Assembly: GCA_030705925.1 (NCBI GenBank)
Contig: JAUZPM010000016.1
Span: forward strand, 1 to 39,896
Direction: 5' to 3'
DNA: 39,896 nucleotides
DNA from: Bacillota bacterium
Lineage (GTDB): Bacteria; Bacillota; Clostridia; Oscillospirales; Feifaniaceae
The position numbers and the translations under genes are program-made. Every line of letters begins with the position of its first letter. The stretch's first letter is position 1. Below are positions 1-6,356 of this stretch, one piece after another. The notes below the pieces were generated by a model. The model did not search any database and was not told the origin of the DNA. It saw only the letters and a program-made list of their open reading frames with translations.

Positions 1-32
1 AGCAAACCAATATTTATTTTACTATGTAAGAA

Positions 33-47
33 AAACCAAATTGGTTT
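33..47. promoter_or_regulatory. palindromic operator-like site upstream of fba
   Basis: The site reads AAACCAAATTGGTTT: two perfect 7-base arms around one central A. It ends 8 bases before the -35 box of the fba promoter. A further AAACCAA half-site lies at 4-10. Position and symmetry suggest a dimeric regulator binding site, but no regulator can be named. Confidence 0.4.
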
Positions 48-55
48 GATTTCTA

Positions 56-84
56 TTTACAACAAACTGCCTTTAGTATATAAT
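56..84 (+). promoter_or_regulatory. sigma-A type promoter of fba
   Basis: TTTACA at 56-61, a 17-base spacer and a perfect TATAAT at 79-84. Transcription would start near 91, leaving a leader of about 30 bases that carries the ribosome site GGAGG (108-112). Confidence 0.75.
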
Positions 85-120
85 TATCCTGTTAAAAAAT
101 TAACATGGAGGTATAAAAAA

Positions 121-1050
121 ATGGCTTTGGTTACCACAAAAGAGATGTTTGAGAAAGCTTACAAGGGCGGCTATGCCATCGGCGCGTTCAATGTAAACAA
201 TATGGAGATAGTTCAAGGTATTACAGAGGCTGCAAAAGAGCATAACGCTCCGGTCATTCTCCAGGTTTCCGCCGGTGCCAGAAAATATGCCAAGCATGCC
301 TATTTAGTTAAGCTGGTTGAAGCTGCAATTGAGGATACCGACCTTCCGATTGTTTTACATCTTGACCACGGCGATGGATTTGATATCTGCAAGTCTTGCA
401 TTGATGGCGGATTCACATCAGTTATGATAGACGGTTCTAAATATCCGTTTGAAGAGAATATCCGTATAACCAAACAAGTCGTTGATTACGCTCATGCTCA
501 TGGGGTTGTTGTTGAAGGCGAACTTGGTAAGCTTGCCGGCGTTGAAGATGACGTTAAGGTTGATGCTAAGGATTCAACTTATACAGACCCTGCCGAAGTT
601 GAAGAATTCGTATCAAAGACAGGCGTTGATTCTCTTGCAATTGCTATCGGAACCAGCCATGGTGCTTATAAATTCAAAGGTGAAGCAAAACTTCGCTTTG
701 ATATACTTGAGGAAGTAGCTAAAAGACTTCCCGGATTTCCAATCGTACTGCACGGTGCTTCATCAGTAATTCCTGAATATGTTGAGATGATTAACAAATT
801 CGGCGGCAATATGCCAGGTGCCGCAGGCGTTCCAGAAGATATGCTCCGCAAAGCTGCAACTATGGCAGTCTGCAAAATCAATATTGACTCAGATTTGCGT
901 CTTGCAATGACAGCCGCTATACGCAAACATTTTGTTGAGCATCCCGATCATTTTGATCCCAGACAATACCTTGCTCCTGCCCGTGACCTTATCCATGAAC
1001 TTGTTTCTCATAAACTTGTTGATGTTCTCGGTTGTGCAGGCAAAGCATAA
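121..1050 (+). CDS. fba: class II fructose-bisphosphate aldolase
   Basis: A 309-residue zinc-dependent aldolase. It splits fructose 1,6-bisphosphate reversibly into dihydroxyacetone phosphate and glyceraldehyde 3-phosphate in the cytoplasm (glycolysis and gluconeogenesis). Visible family residues are the LHLDHG motif with catalytic Asp82 and zinc ligand His83, the GELG motif with Glu134, the GTSHGAYKF segment with His180, and the LHGASS segment with His211. Length matches the short class IIB branch. The start at 121 is chosen because GGAGG lies 8 bases before it; the frame stays open upstream to 46 but that stretch contains the promoter and has no ribosome site. It has its own promoter and terminator, so it is monocistronic. 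The fold family also includes tagatose-bisphosphate aldolases, but the motif set fits FBA best. Confidence 0.95.
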   Translation: MALVTTKEMFEKAYKGGYAIGAFNVNNMEIVQGITEAAKEHNAPVILQVSAGARKYAKHAYLVKLVEAAIEDTDLPIVLHLDHGDGFDICKSCIDGGFTSVMIDGSKYPFEENIRITKQVVDYAHAHGVVVEGELGKLAGVEDDVKVDAKDSTYTDPAEVEEFVSKTGVDSLAIAIGTSHGAYKFKGEAKLRFDILEEVAKRLPGFPIVLHGASSVIPEYVEMINKFGGNMPGAAGVPEDMLRKAATMAVCKINIDSDLRLAMTAAIRKHFVEHPDHFDPRQYLAPARDLIHELVSHKLVDVLGCAGKA

Positions 1051-1070
1051 AATTTTTACAAAAAATATAA

Positions 1071-1098
1071 CAAGAGGCATTTTGCCTCTTGTTTTTTT
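1071..1098 (+). terminator. rho-independent terminator of fba
   Basis: A 9-bp perfect stem (CAAGAGGCA / TGCCTCTTG) with a TTT loop is followed by seven T's. It starts 20 bases after the fba stop codon. Confidence 0.9.
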
Positions 1099-1130
1099 CT
1101 CATAAAGGTTGTATAATAATCAAGCATTAT

Positions 1131-1204
1131 GCGGGTGTAGTTTAGTGGTAGAACATCAGCTTCCCAAGCTGAGAGTGTGGGTCCGATTCCCATCACCCGC
1201 TCCA
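1131..1204 (+). tRNA. tRNA-Gly (anticodon CCC)
   Basis: Complete cloverleaf with encoded CCA. Acceptor stem GCGGGTG/CACCCGC, anticodon stem TCAGC/GCTGA, and loop TTCCCAA giving anticodon CCC, which reads GGG. The T-loop reads TCCGATT, so position 55 is C instead of the near-universal U. The variable loop is four bases. A strong terminator follows directly. Confidence 0.95.
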
Positions 1205-1208
1205 TAGT

Positions 1209-1243
1209 AAAACCCTGCAGCCACGCGGCTTGCAGGGTTTTTA
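1209..1243 (+). terminator. terminator after tRNA-Gly
   Basis: An 11-bp outer stem AAAACCCTGCA / TGCAGGGTTTT, extended by GCC/GGC inside a small loop, runs directly into T's. Confidence 0.85.
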
Positions 1244-1320
1244 TTATCTCAAAATAACACACTTTTATTGGGGATAAGATCGGAAACGAAGTGCTTCTAA
1301 AATCAATTGCCAAGCATTAA

Positions 1321-1353
1321 AAACCTGTGTCCATATGGATTACAGGTTTTTTT
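1321..1353 (+). terminator. second terminator-like hairpin, no obvious gene before it
   Basis: Stem AAACCTGT / ACAGGTTT with an inner TCC/GGA pairing, followed by a T-run. Only about 75 bases separate it from the tRNA terminator and no gene is visible between. It may back up the first terminator or be the remnant of a lost tRNA or gene. The rest of 1205-1619 shows only this hairpin and the promoter at 1484-1512. Confidence 0.65.
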
Positions 1354-1483
1354 ATTTAAACCGATGTAAATAAAACTGTTTCTGTAACGATTTCAGCTCA
1401 TTTATTGCGTACTATACAATATGTTCAAAAATATGTTTTAATTGTTATTGTTTAAAAAAATCGCCTTATTTTATAAATAATGG

Positions 1484-1512
1484 TTGAAATTTGCAAAATT
1501 ATAATGTATTAT
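1484..1512 (+). promoter_or_regulatory. putative promoter of the small membrane protein gene
   Basis: TTGAAA at 1484-1489, a 17-base spacer and TATTAT at 1507-1512. Perfect TATAAT hexamers also occur at 1500-1505 and 1510-1515 but with poorer spacing. The area is very AT-rich, so this is suggestive only. A short hairpin (TGAAAC/GTTTCA around 1571-1587) lies in the leader. Confidence 0.45.
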
Positions 1513-1619
1513 AATTAACGGAAACTCCAACCAATCAATATAACGATTTTAAAATAAACCATGAAGTCCATGAAACGTAAAGTTTCATAAATAATAAATA
1601 ACGGCGGAGGGGTTTTAGT

Positions 1620-1994
1620 ATGTCAAAAGTACGAGGCACTTCAAATGTGCCAATGGTTCTAGGAATTGTGGGTGGTGTAATAGGTCTTCCGGCTGCGGTA
1701 TGTTCAGGTGCGTGTGCTGCGGGGTTTTCTGCTGCAGCCAATTCTTCAAGTTCAGTAAGTAATACTGCTGGAAGCACCTTTATGATTCTAGGATTGCTTG
1801 CTGCGGTTATAGGGATTGTCTTTGGAATATTGTCAAAAAAAGCGCCTATTACTTCAGGCATAGCTTTGATTATTGCGACTATTTTATCAGGAATTACATT
1901 AATTACATTTAATTTCTTGACATTAATTGTAGTTATATTATTGTTGCTTGCCGCTATTTTCTCTTTTGTACAGAAAAAAGAAACGGTCGAATAA
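1620..1994 (+). CDS. small multi-pass membrane protein, DUF4064-like
   Basis: A 124-residue hydrophobic protein of unknown function. A short charged N-terminus is followed by a first membrane segment (about residues 10-32), a Ser/Asn-rich loop, a second segment (about 52-70), then two close hydrophobic stretches (about 76-96 and 98-117) and a charged tail ending KKETVE. This pattern resembles the Firmicutes DUF4064 membrane family; the match is by layout, not by a diagnostic motif. GGCGGAGGGG precedes the ATG. It stands alone, with a candidate promoter about 110 bases upstream. Confidence 0.75.
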   Translation: MSKVRGTSNVPMVLGIVGGVIGLPAAVCSGACAAGFSAAANSSSSVSNTAGSTFMILGLLAAVIGIVFGILSKKAPITSGIALIIATILSGITLITFNFLTLIVVILLLLAAIFSFVQKKETVE

Positions 1995-2008
1995 ATATTT
2001 TATTCATA

Positions 2009-2322
2009 AAGAGCCGCTTGAGAGCGGCTCTCAGCTTGTCGAAAAACTATATTTTCGACAAGCTGGAAAGGCGCTCGAAAAAGGACAGGCAGACGAAGAA
2101 CAGGTGCTCGTCGCTGTATGCAGATACAGCAGGGCACCTGTTCTGAAGTAAGCAAAAGTGCCCGAAGCGGTGGCTCTCACGCCATTTTGCGTTTACAAGC
2201 CGTAACCTTAAGATCACGTTTAAAGGCCCAATCTTTTAATTTTGTCGTATAACTTATATTTAACCGCTTTTGCGGTGCACGTACTTTTTTGACAGTTTGA
2301 GAGCCGCTTACGAGAGGCTCTC
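2009..2322. repeat. hairpin-rich intergenic element (repeat or MITE-like)
   Basis: This stretch between two genes contains four strong inverted repeats. They are GAGCCGCT/AGCGGCTC at 2011-2030, a perfect 14-bp CAGCTTGTCGAAAA stem at 2032-2065, GAACAGGTGC/GCACCTGTTC at 2098-2143 enclosing a second stem (GCTGTAT/ATACAGC), and GAGAGCC/GGCTCTC at 2299-2322. The first and last hairpins share the sequence GAGCCGCTT, so similar palindromes bound the element. No RNA family is recognised. An open frame across its left half follows the hairpins and is not supported as a gene. The last hairpin is followed by TGTATTTTT and could also attenuate the downstream lgt-like gene. Confidence 0.55.
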
Positions 2323-2340
2323 TGTATTTTTGAGGTTATC

Positions 2341-3147
2341 ATGTATCCTATATTTAAATTTACAATTTTGGGAAGCACTTCAGTAATCCCTATGTATAAC
2401 TTAATGATCGGAATAGGTATTATTATCGGTATCATTATTTTTGAACATATATGTAGTAAAAAAGGTGTTCCAAAACATCAAATTGACAATTTGATGCTTG
2501 TAATTTGTATTTCTATAGTCTTCGGATTTTTTTCAGCAGCGTTATTTGATAAACTTGTTCATTATCATAGCTTTAAAGCATTTCTCTCACATTTATTTGT
2601 TTTTACAGGCCTTACGTTTGCTGGGGGTTTTTGGGGCGGAGCAATTGTATTTATAATTTCTTATAAAATTGTCATGCGAAACTTTAAAAATATTAAACTA
2701 CATATTAATTGCGCAGCACCTTCAATAGCTATAGCACATTCTTTTGGCCGGATAGGCTGCTTCTTGGGCGGATGTTGTTTTGGAAAACCAACGCATTCAA
2801 TAATCGGAGTCCAATTTCCTGCCGGCTCATTAGCTGAACAGTTTTACGAATATAAAGTAAAAGTCATCCCTACACAGCTTATTGAAGCATTATTTCTTCT
2901 GCTGCTTTTTTTCGTTCTTTACTTTTTACTGCAAAAACATGCCTTTTCTTTTTATCTGTTATTTTATGGGGTATTTCGATTTATCATTGAATTTTTCAGA
3001 GGCGATAACCGTGGCACAATGTTCCAAACCATATTCACTCCATCACAGTGCCTGTCCATTCTAATGATTTTTTTAGGTTTGTGGATCCTTTACAGAAGTA
3101 TTTTATTAAAGCATAATACTCAAAAAATCATTCTGAGTTCTAGATAA
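2341..3147 (+). CDS. lgt: Lgt-family prolipoprotein diacylglyceryl transferase (possibly a paralogue)
   Basis: A 268-residue integral membrane protein with about seven hydrophobic segments. Lgt transfers diacylglyceryl from phosphatidylglycerol to the lipobox cysteine of prolipoproteins at the cytoplasmic membrane. The family signature is visible as HSFGRIGCFLGGCCFG (residues 133-148), followed by a late YGVFRFIIEFFRGDNRG segment (209-225). Two points differ from canonical Lgt: the usual GRIGNFINGE core is replaced by a cysteine-bearing version, and the segment corresponding to the catalytic-His loop reads TFAGGFWGG (92-100) with no His. It may therefore be an Lgt-like paralogue of altered activity. 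GAGG precedes the ATG at 2341. It is monocistronic. Confidence 0.8.
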   Translation: MYPIFKFTILGSTSVIPMYNLMIGIGIIIGIIIFEHICSKKGVPKHQIDNLMLVICISIVFGFFSAALFDKLVHYHSFKAFLSHLFVFTGLTFAGGFWGGAIVFIISYKIVMRNFKNIKLHINCAAPSIAIAHSFGRIGCFLGGCCFGKPTHSIIGVQFPAGSLAEQFYEYKVKVIPTQLIEALFLLLLFFVLYFLLQKHAFSFYLLFYGVFRFIIEFFRGDNRGTMFQTIFTPSQCLSILMIFLGLWILYRSILLKHNTQKIILSSR

Positions 3148-3157
3148 ATATCAGCGT

Positions 3158-3190
3158 AGGCATGTAGGCTAGAATCTAGCTTACATGCCT
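3158..3190 (+). terminator. hairpin after the lgt-like gene
   Basis: A long stem AGGCATGTA / TACATGCCT with inner pairing GCTAGA/TCTAGC starts 10 bases after the stop codon. The following T-run is short (TTGTTTG), so termination efficiency is uncertain. Confidence 0.6.
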
Positions 3191-3204
3191 TGTTTGCATT
3201 ATAG

Positions 3205-3246
3205 GAAAACAAAAACGACTATCAAGGGCGTTTCACTTGCCCTTGA
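3205..3246 (-). terminator. terminator of the acidic small protein gene
   Basis: On the - strand the stem TCAAGGGC / GCCCTTGA with a 9-base loop is followed by a T-rich tail (TAGTCGTTTTTGTTTT). It lies 40 bases beyond the stop codon at 3287. Confidence 0.65.
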
Positions 3247-3286
3247 CAGCCCAGGCTGGAAACGCCTCACTGTCTTTGCCGCACAT

Positions 3287-3571
3287 TTATTGAGCGTCAC
3301 CCGTGTCTGAATCAACACCCTGTGAGATATCAATAATTTCAGAAGTTTCAAATTTTGAGCCGTCATCAATGTCATCAAGCCCAGGAAAATCTTTTTCGAT
3401 TTCCTCGTCTTTCATTTTTTTATCTTCCGGATTATTGAACTCACCGCTTTTATCTACGATAGGATACCGTGAAAACGGAGATAGCATGTCCTTTTTTAGT
3501 TTATATTTTTCTACCATTTTACTGTCTATTGGTATAAACTCGCCATTCATTTTTAAAAATAATTCTTCCAT
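3287..3571 (-). CDS. acidic 94-residue protein of unknown function
   Basis: I do not recognise this protein. The N-terminal half is mixed (MEELFLKMNGEFIPID) and contains a YPIVDKSGEF segment. The C-terminal half is strongly acidic and probably disordered (DEEIEKDFPGLDDIDDGS). There is no signal peptide and no membrane segment, so it should be cytosolic. A GGAG ribosome site lies 6 bases before the ATG and a terminator follows, which argues that it is a real monocistronic gene rather than a chance frame. It is divergent from the secreted polyproline protein gene across about 290 very AT-rich bases. Confidence 0.65.
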   Translation of the reverse strand: MEELFLKMNGEFIPIDSKMVEKYKLKKDMLSPFSRYPIVDKSGEFNNPEDKKMKDEEIEKDFPGLDDIDDGSKFETSEIIDISQGVDSDTGDAQ

Positions 3572-3861
3572 ATTTACTCCATATATATTTTTCTTCCTTT
3601 TTAATATATGTAAATTTTAAATACAGATTACAAAAATTTTTTACTCTCTAAATTTTAATAAATAAGTATAAACAATTTAAAACATAAATCTTTTTTATAT
3701 TTTAATTTAATATAAAAAAGATATTTATGAAAACAACCTACGAGCTGGATTTAAAAGTAATTACTTATTAATTTTATAAATCGTTAATTCATTAATTATC
3801 ATTATAAATTCGATCACCATACAATAGTATGCGGTCATTCCAAATACAAGTAGGTGATCTT

Positions 3862-4464
3862 TTGAAAAAAATAACTACTTTTGCCTTAGTGATAGCCATG
3901 TTAATGATTCTATCATTTTCGGCATTTTCCGCTAGCGTTTTACCGCAGCGTTATAACGGCAACGATTCAAACCCAAATGATTATACCCCACCGCCCGGAT
4001 GTTTGCATTATGAAATACCACAAAGTGATACTGCCGGTATCCACACCATTCGTTTTGACAGTAACGGCAATGTTGACCCCAATGGTGATTTTATATTTAC
4101 AATATCGGTTGGTACAGTTGCCGGTACAGATTATACCCAGGTGTTATACTGGACTAGCAATTTCCCCATTGACGCAGTCATTGTAAAGGGGGGAAACGCT
4201 TTTAATCTTTACGCATATTCAACTTCAGTACGTGGTGACACGTATCTTGTTTCCCCTATCAACGCATCCGGACATCCCGCAGATATAAGTCATGTGTCGG
4301 TTGTTATCTGTCCTGAGGACTTTCCGCCGGGTCCACCGCCTCCTCCGCCTCCACCTCCTCCGCCGCCTCCCATCAATTGCATTGTAATAGTCACTATTAT
4401 ATTAAGCATTATTGCAGCTATAATTTTAGCCGTAAAATTTTCAAATCATTGTTGTAGGAATTAA
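3862..4464 (+). CDS. secreted polyproline protein with C-terminal membrane anchor
   Basis: Function unknown. A TTG start at 3862 is preferred over the in-frame ATG at 3829 because AGGTGA lies just upstream of it and because it gives a textbook signal peptide: a KK charge, a hydrophobic core, and a probable cleavage after AFSA (residue 24). A beta-rich extracellular domain follows (about residues 45-150) containing FPIDAVIVKGGNAF and SPINASGHPADISH motifs, which recur in secreted surface proteins of Gram-positives. Next come PPG and 13 consecutive prolines, then a hydrophobic helix (about 174-192) with a short basic/Cys tail. The likely arrangement is an external domain on a rigid proline stalk held by the C-terminal helix. 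The proline run implies dependence on EF-P. No LPxTG sorting motif is present. Confidence 0.75.
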   Translation: MKKITTFALVIAMLMILSFSAFSASVLPQRYNGNDSNPNDYTPPPGCLHYEIPQSDTAGIHTIRFDSNGNVDPNGDFIFTISVGTVAGTDYTQVLYWTSNFPIDAVIVKGGNAFNLYAYSTSVRGDTYLVSPINASGHPADISHVSVVICPEDFPPGPPPPPPPPPPPPPINCIVIVTIILSIIAAIILAVKFSNHCCRN

Positions 4465-4486
4465 GACCGCACAGCAATATGCTTTT

Positions 4487-4515
4487 TGCCACACCGAAAT
4501 TTTTTCGGTGTGGCA
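4487..4515 (+). terminator. terminator after the polyproline protein gene
   Basis: A perfect 13-bp stem TGCCACACCGAAA / TTTCGGTGTGGCA with a 3-base loop is followed by a weak T-containing tail (TATATTTC). It lies 22 bases after the stop codon. Confidence 0.7.
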
Positions 4516-4526
4516 TATATTTCATG

Positions 4527-4554
4527 TTTACATGCCATATAATTATGGTATACT
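4527..4554 (+). promoter_or_regulatory. promoter of dinB
   Basis: TTTACA at 4527-4532, a 16-base spacer and TATACT at 4549-4554. A TATAAT overlaps at 4554-4559. The expected transcription start falls inside the LexA-like palindrome at 4560-4573. Confidence 0.65.
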
Positions 4555-4559
4555 ATAAT

Positions 4560-4573
4560 CAAACATTTGTTTG
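4560..4573. promoter_or_regulatory. LexA (SOS)-like operator at the dinB promoter
   Basis: The site reads CAAACATTTGTTTG, a palindrome with 6-base arms. The Firmicutes LexA/DinR box is CGAAC-N4-GTTCG; this site differs by one symmetric change (G to A, C to T) in each arm. It overlaps the expected start of transcription, as expected for a repressor site on an SOS polymerase gene. Confidence 0.5.
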
Positions 4574-4587
4574 TATTAGGAGGCAAT

Positions 4588-5826
4588 TTGGATAGGGTTA
4601 TTCTTCACGCTGATTTAAACTCATTTTATGCAAGCGTTGAGTGCTTATATAATCCTGACATACGGGAAAAACCAGTTGCAGTCTGCGGAAGTGAAGAACT
4701 TCGTCATGGCATCGTTCTTGCTAAAAACAAACATGCTCAAAAAGATGGCGTTAAAACCGGAGATACGATATGGCAGGCAAAGCAAAAATCACCTGACCTT
4801 ATTGTAATAACCCCAAACTTTGAACGTTATATGTATTTTTCAAAAGCTGCCAGATCAATATACGAAAGATACACCGACAAAGTCGAAAATTTTGGCCTTG
4901 ATGAATGCTGGCTTGACGTAACGGGAAGTCGGCTGCTATTCGGAAGTGGTGAAGAAATTGCGGAGGATATAAGAAACACCATTAAGAATGAGCTTGGCAT
5001 AACCGTATCAGTAGGAATATCGTGGAATAAAATATTTGCAAAGCTGGGCAGCGACTTAAAAAAGCCTGATACCTGCACACTCATATCAAAAGATAATTAT
5101 CAAAGCGTTGTGTGGCCTTTAAATGCATCCGATCTTTTGTATGTGGGTCGCTCAACTAAACAAAAACTTTACAGACACGGTTTATTTACAATCGGCGATA
5201 TTGCAAATGCCGATACTTATTTTTTAAAGAACCTACTTGGAAAATGGGGCGAAACTTTATGGGCGTTTGCAAATGGGTATGACCCTACTCTCGTACAGTC
5301 ATCAGACAGCTCCAGTATAATCAAAAGTATAGGCAACAGCATGACAACGCCGCGTGATATTGAGAAGGAGGATGATGCGTTAAAGGTTATAACCGCACTT
5401 TCAGAAAGTGTTGCAAAACGGCTTCGTGAAAATAATTTATATTGCCGTACTGTTCAAATAAGTTTACGGAATACTGACCTTGCCTATGAAGAACATCAGG
5501 TCAAGCTTAATTCTACTTTTATTTCAAATGAGATCGCAATGGCAGCATTAAAGATATTAAAACTAAACTATACATGGGAAAAACCTTTGCGTTCTTTAGG
5601 AGTGCGTGCATGTGATCTTATTGGCGTCGGCAGCTGTTTCCAGCTTGATTTATACGGAAGCGATATAAAAAGAGAAAAGTATGAACAGTTGGAATTTGCT
5701 CTTGATTCTATTCGCAGCAGGTTTGGAAGCGGTTCTGTTCGAAAAGCAGTGCTGCTGTACGATGAGCTTACGGGCTCGGATAATGCTATAACTCACGATA
5801 TACATCCTGTATCTTATATGAGGTGA
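4588..5826 (+). CDS. dinB: DNA polymerase IV (Y-family translesion polymerase)
   Basis: A 412-residue Y-family polymerase that copies damaged DNA with low fidelity. Catalytic carboxylates are visible: Asp9 in HADLNSFYASVE and Asp105-Glu106 in FGLDECWLDVT. The palm/thumb segment VGISWNKIFAKLGSDLKKPD and the helix-hairpin-helix region LYVGRSTKQKLYRHG follow. A probable sliding-clamp motif QLDLY sits at about residues 352-356. The start is TTG at 4588, directly after AGGAGG at 4578-4583; a TTG 21 bases earlier lies upstream of that ribosome site and inside the operator. Regulation is likely through the LexA-like box. The next gene is 4 bases downstream, so the two are co-transcribed. Confidence 0.92.
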   Translation: MDRVILHADLNSFYASVECLYNPDIREKPVAVCGSEELRHGIVLAKNKHAQKDGVKTGDTIWQAKQKSPDLIVITPNFERYMYFSKAARSIYERYTDKVENFGLDECWLDVTGSRLLFGSGEEIAEDIRNTIKNELGITVSVGISWNKIFAKLGSDLKKPDTCTLISKDNYQSVVWPLNASDLLYVGRSTKQKLYRHGLFTIGDIANADTYFLKNLLGKWGETLWAFANGYDPTLVQSSDSSSIIKSIGNSMTTPRDIEKEDDALKVITALSESVAKRLRENNLYCRTVQISLRNTDLAYEEHQVKLNSTFISNEIAMAALKILKLNYTWEKPLRSLGVRACDLIGVGSCFQLDLYGSDIKREKYEQLEFALDSIRSRFGSGSVRKAVLLYDELTGSDNAITHDIHPVSYMR

Positions 5827-5830
5827 TTAT

Positions 5831-6067
5831 ATGGCAAGAAAAGTTTTTGTGAACGTAACAGCTGATTTTATGTATGACGGTAAGATAATGCCTCGCTCAT
5901 TTGTTTGGGAAGACGGGAGACGCTTTGATATAGACCGTGTCCTTGATGTCCGTCCAGCTGCATCCTTGAAAGTCGGTGGGCAAGGGCTTCGCTATACATG
6001 CAGAATATGCGGTAAACAGAAATATATCTTCCTCGAAAACGGTCGTTGGTTTATCGAAGGCAAGTGA
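5831..6067 (+). CDS. small conserved protein co-transcribed with dinB
   Basis: A 78-residue basic protein with a predicted small beta-barrel pattern (KVFVNVTADFMYDGKIMPRSFVW) and a single CRIC pair (CxxC) near residues 57-60. Its ribosome site AGGTGA overlaps the dinB stop codon, so translation is probably coupled. Small proteins of this kind follow dinB in many Clostridia; no function has been assigned that I know of. The coupling suggests a role linked to the polymerase or to the SOS response. This is inference. Confidence 0.75.
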   Translation: MARKVFVNVTADFMYDGKIMPRSFVWEDGRRFDIDRVLDVRPAASLKVGGQGLRYTCRICGKQKYIFLENGRWFIEGK

Positions 6068-6088
6068 CTAGTAAAGTTGCCTCCCCTA

Positions 6089-6117
6089 TTGACACCTTTT
6101 TATTGGTATGCTATACT
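6089..6117 (+). promoter_or_regulatory. strong promoter of tRNA-Ala
   Basis: Consensus TTGACA at 6089-6094, a 17-base spacer and TATACT at 6112-6117, placed 19 bases before the tRNA. This is the best match to the sigma-A consensus in the window. Confidence 0.85.
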
Positions 6118-6136
6118 GGCTTTCGAACTAATATTT

Positions 6137-6212
6137 GGGGGCGTAGCTCAGCTGGGAGAGCGTACGGTTCGCATCCGTAAGGTCGAGAGTTCGATCCTCT
6201 TCGTCTCCACCA
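6137..6212 (+). tRNA. tRNA-Ala (anticodon CGC)
   Basis: A 76-base cloverleaf with encoded CCA. Acceptor stem GGGGGCG/CGTCTCC contains two G-U pairs; anticodon stem TACGG/CCGTA; loop TTCGCAT gives anticodon CGC for the GCG codon. The T-loop TTCGATC is canonical. This is the last clearly chromosomal gene before the accessory island, and its 3' end is a plausible attachment site for a mobile element. Confidence 0.95.
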
Positions 6213-6268
6213 CAACGCGCAGATACGAACTCTTTTTATAGTGAGAAACGTATTTGCAGTAATAGCAG

Positions 6269-6304
6269 AAATAGAGCGCCGCTGATGCGGTGCTCTATTT
6301 CTAT
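6269..6304. terminator. terminator between tRNA-Ala and the accessory island
   Basis: A long stem AAATAGAGC-GCCGC / GCGGT-GCTCTATTT with a TGAT loop, followed on the + strand by TTTCTATATTTAT. It would stop tRNA transcription from the left. On the - strand it lies about 50 bases after the last island gene. Confidence 0.7.
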
Positions 6305-6356
6305 ATTTATATAAAAAATTAATTGGCTAAGAAACCATCCAAGCAGTACTGTTATA

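Noticed and set aside
46-120. Upstream extension of the aldolase frame to 46
   Set aside because: It overlaps the TTTACA/TATAAT promoter and has no ribosome site; GGAGG directly precedes the ATG at 121.
1948-2151. 67-codon + strand frame ending in RYSRAPVLK
   Set aside because: It starts inside the membrane protein gene without a ribosome site and its sequence follows the arms of the hairpins, so it is a by-product of the repeat-like element.
3829-3861. ATG start of the polyproline protein at 3829
   Set aside because: No ribosome site precedes it and it would bury the signal peptide behind 11 extra residues; TTG at 3862 has AGGTGA.
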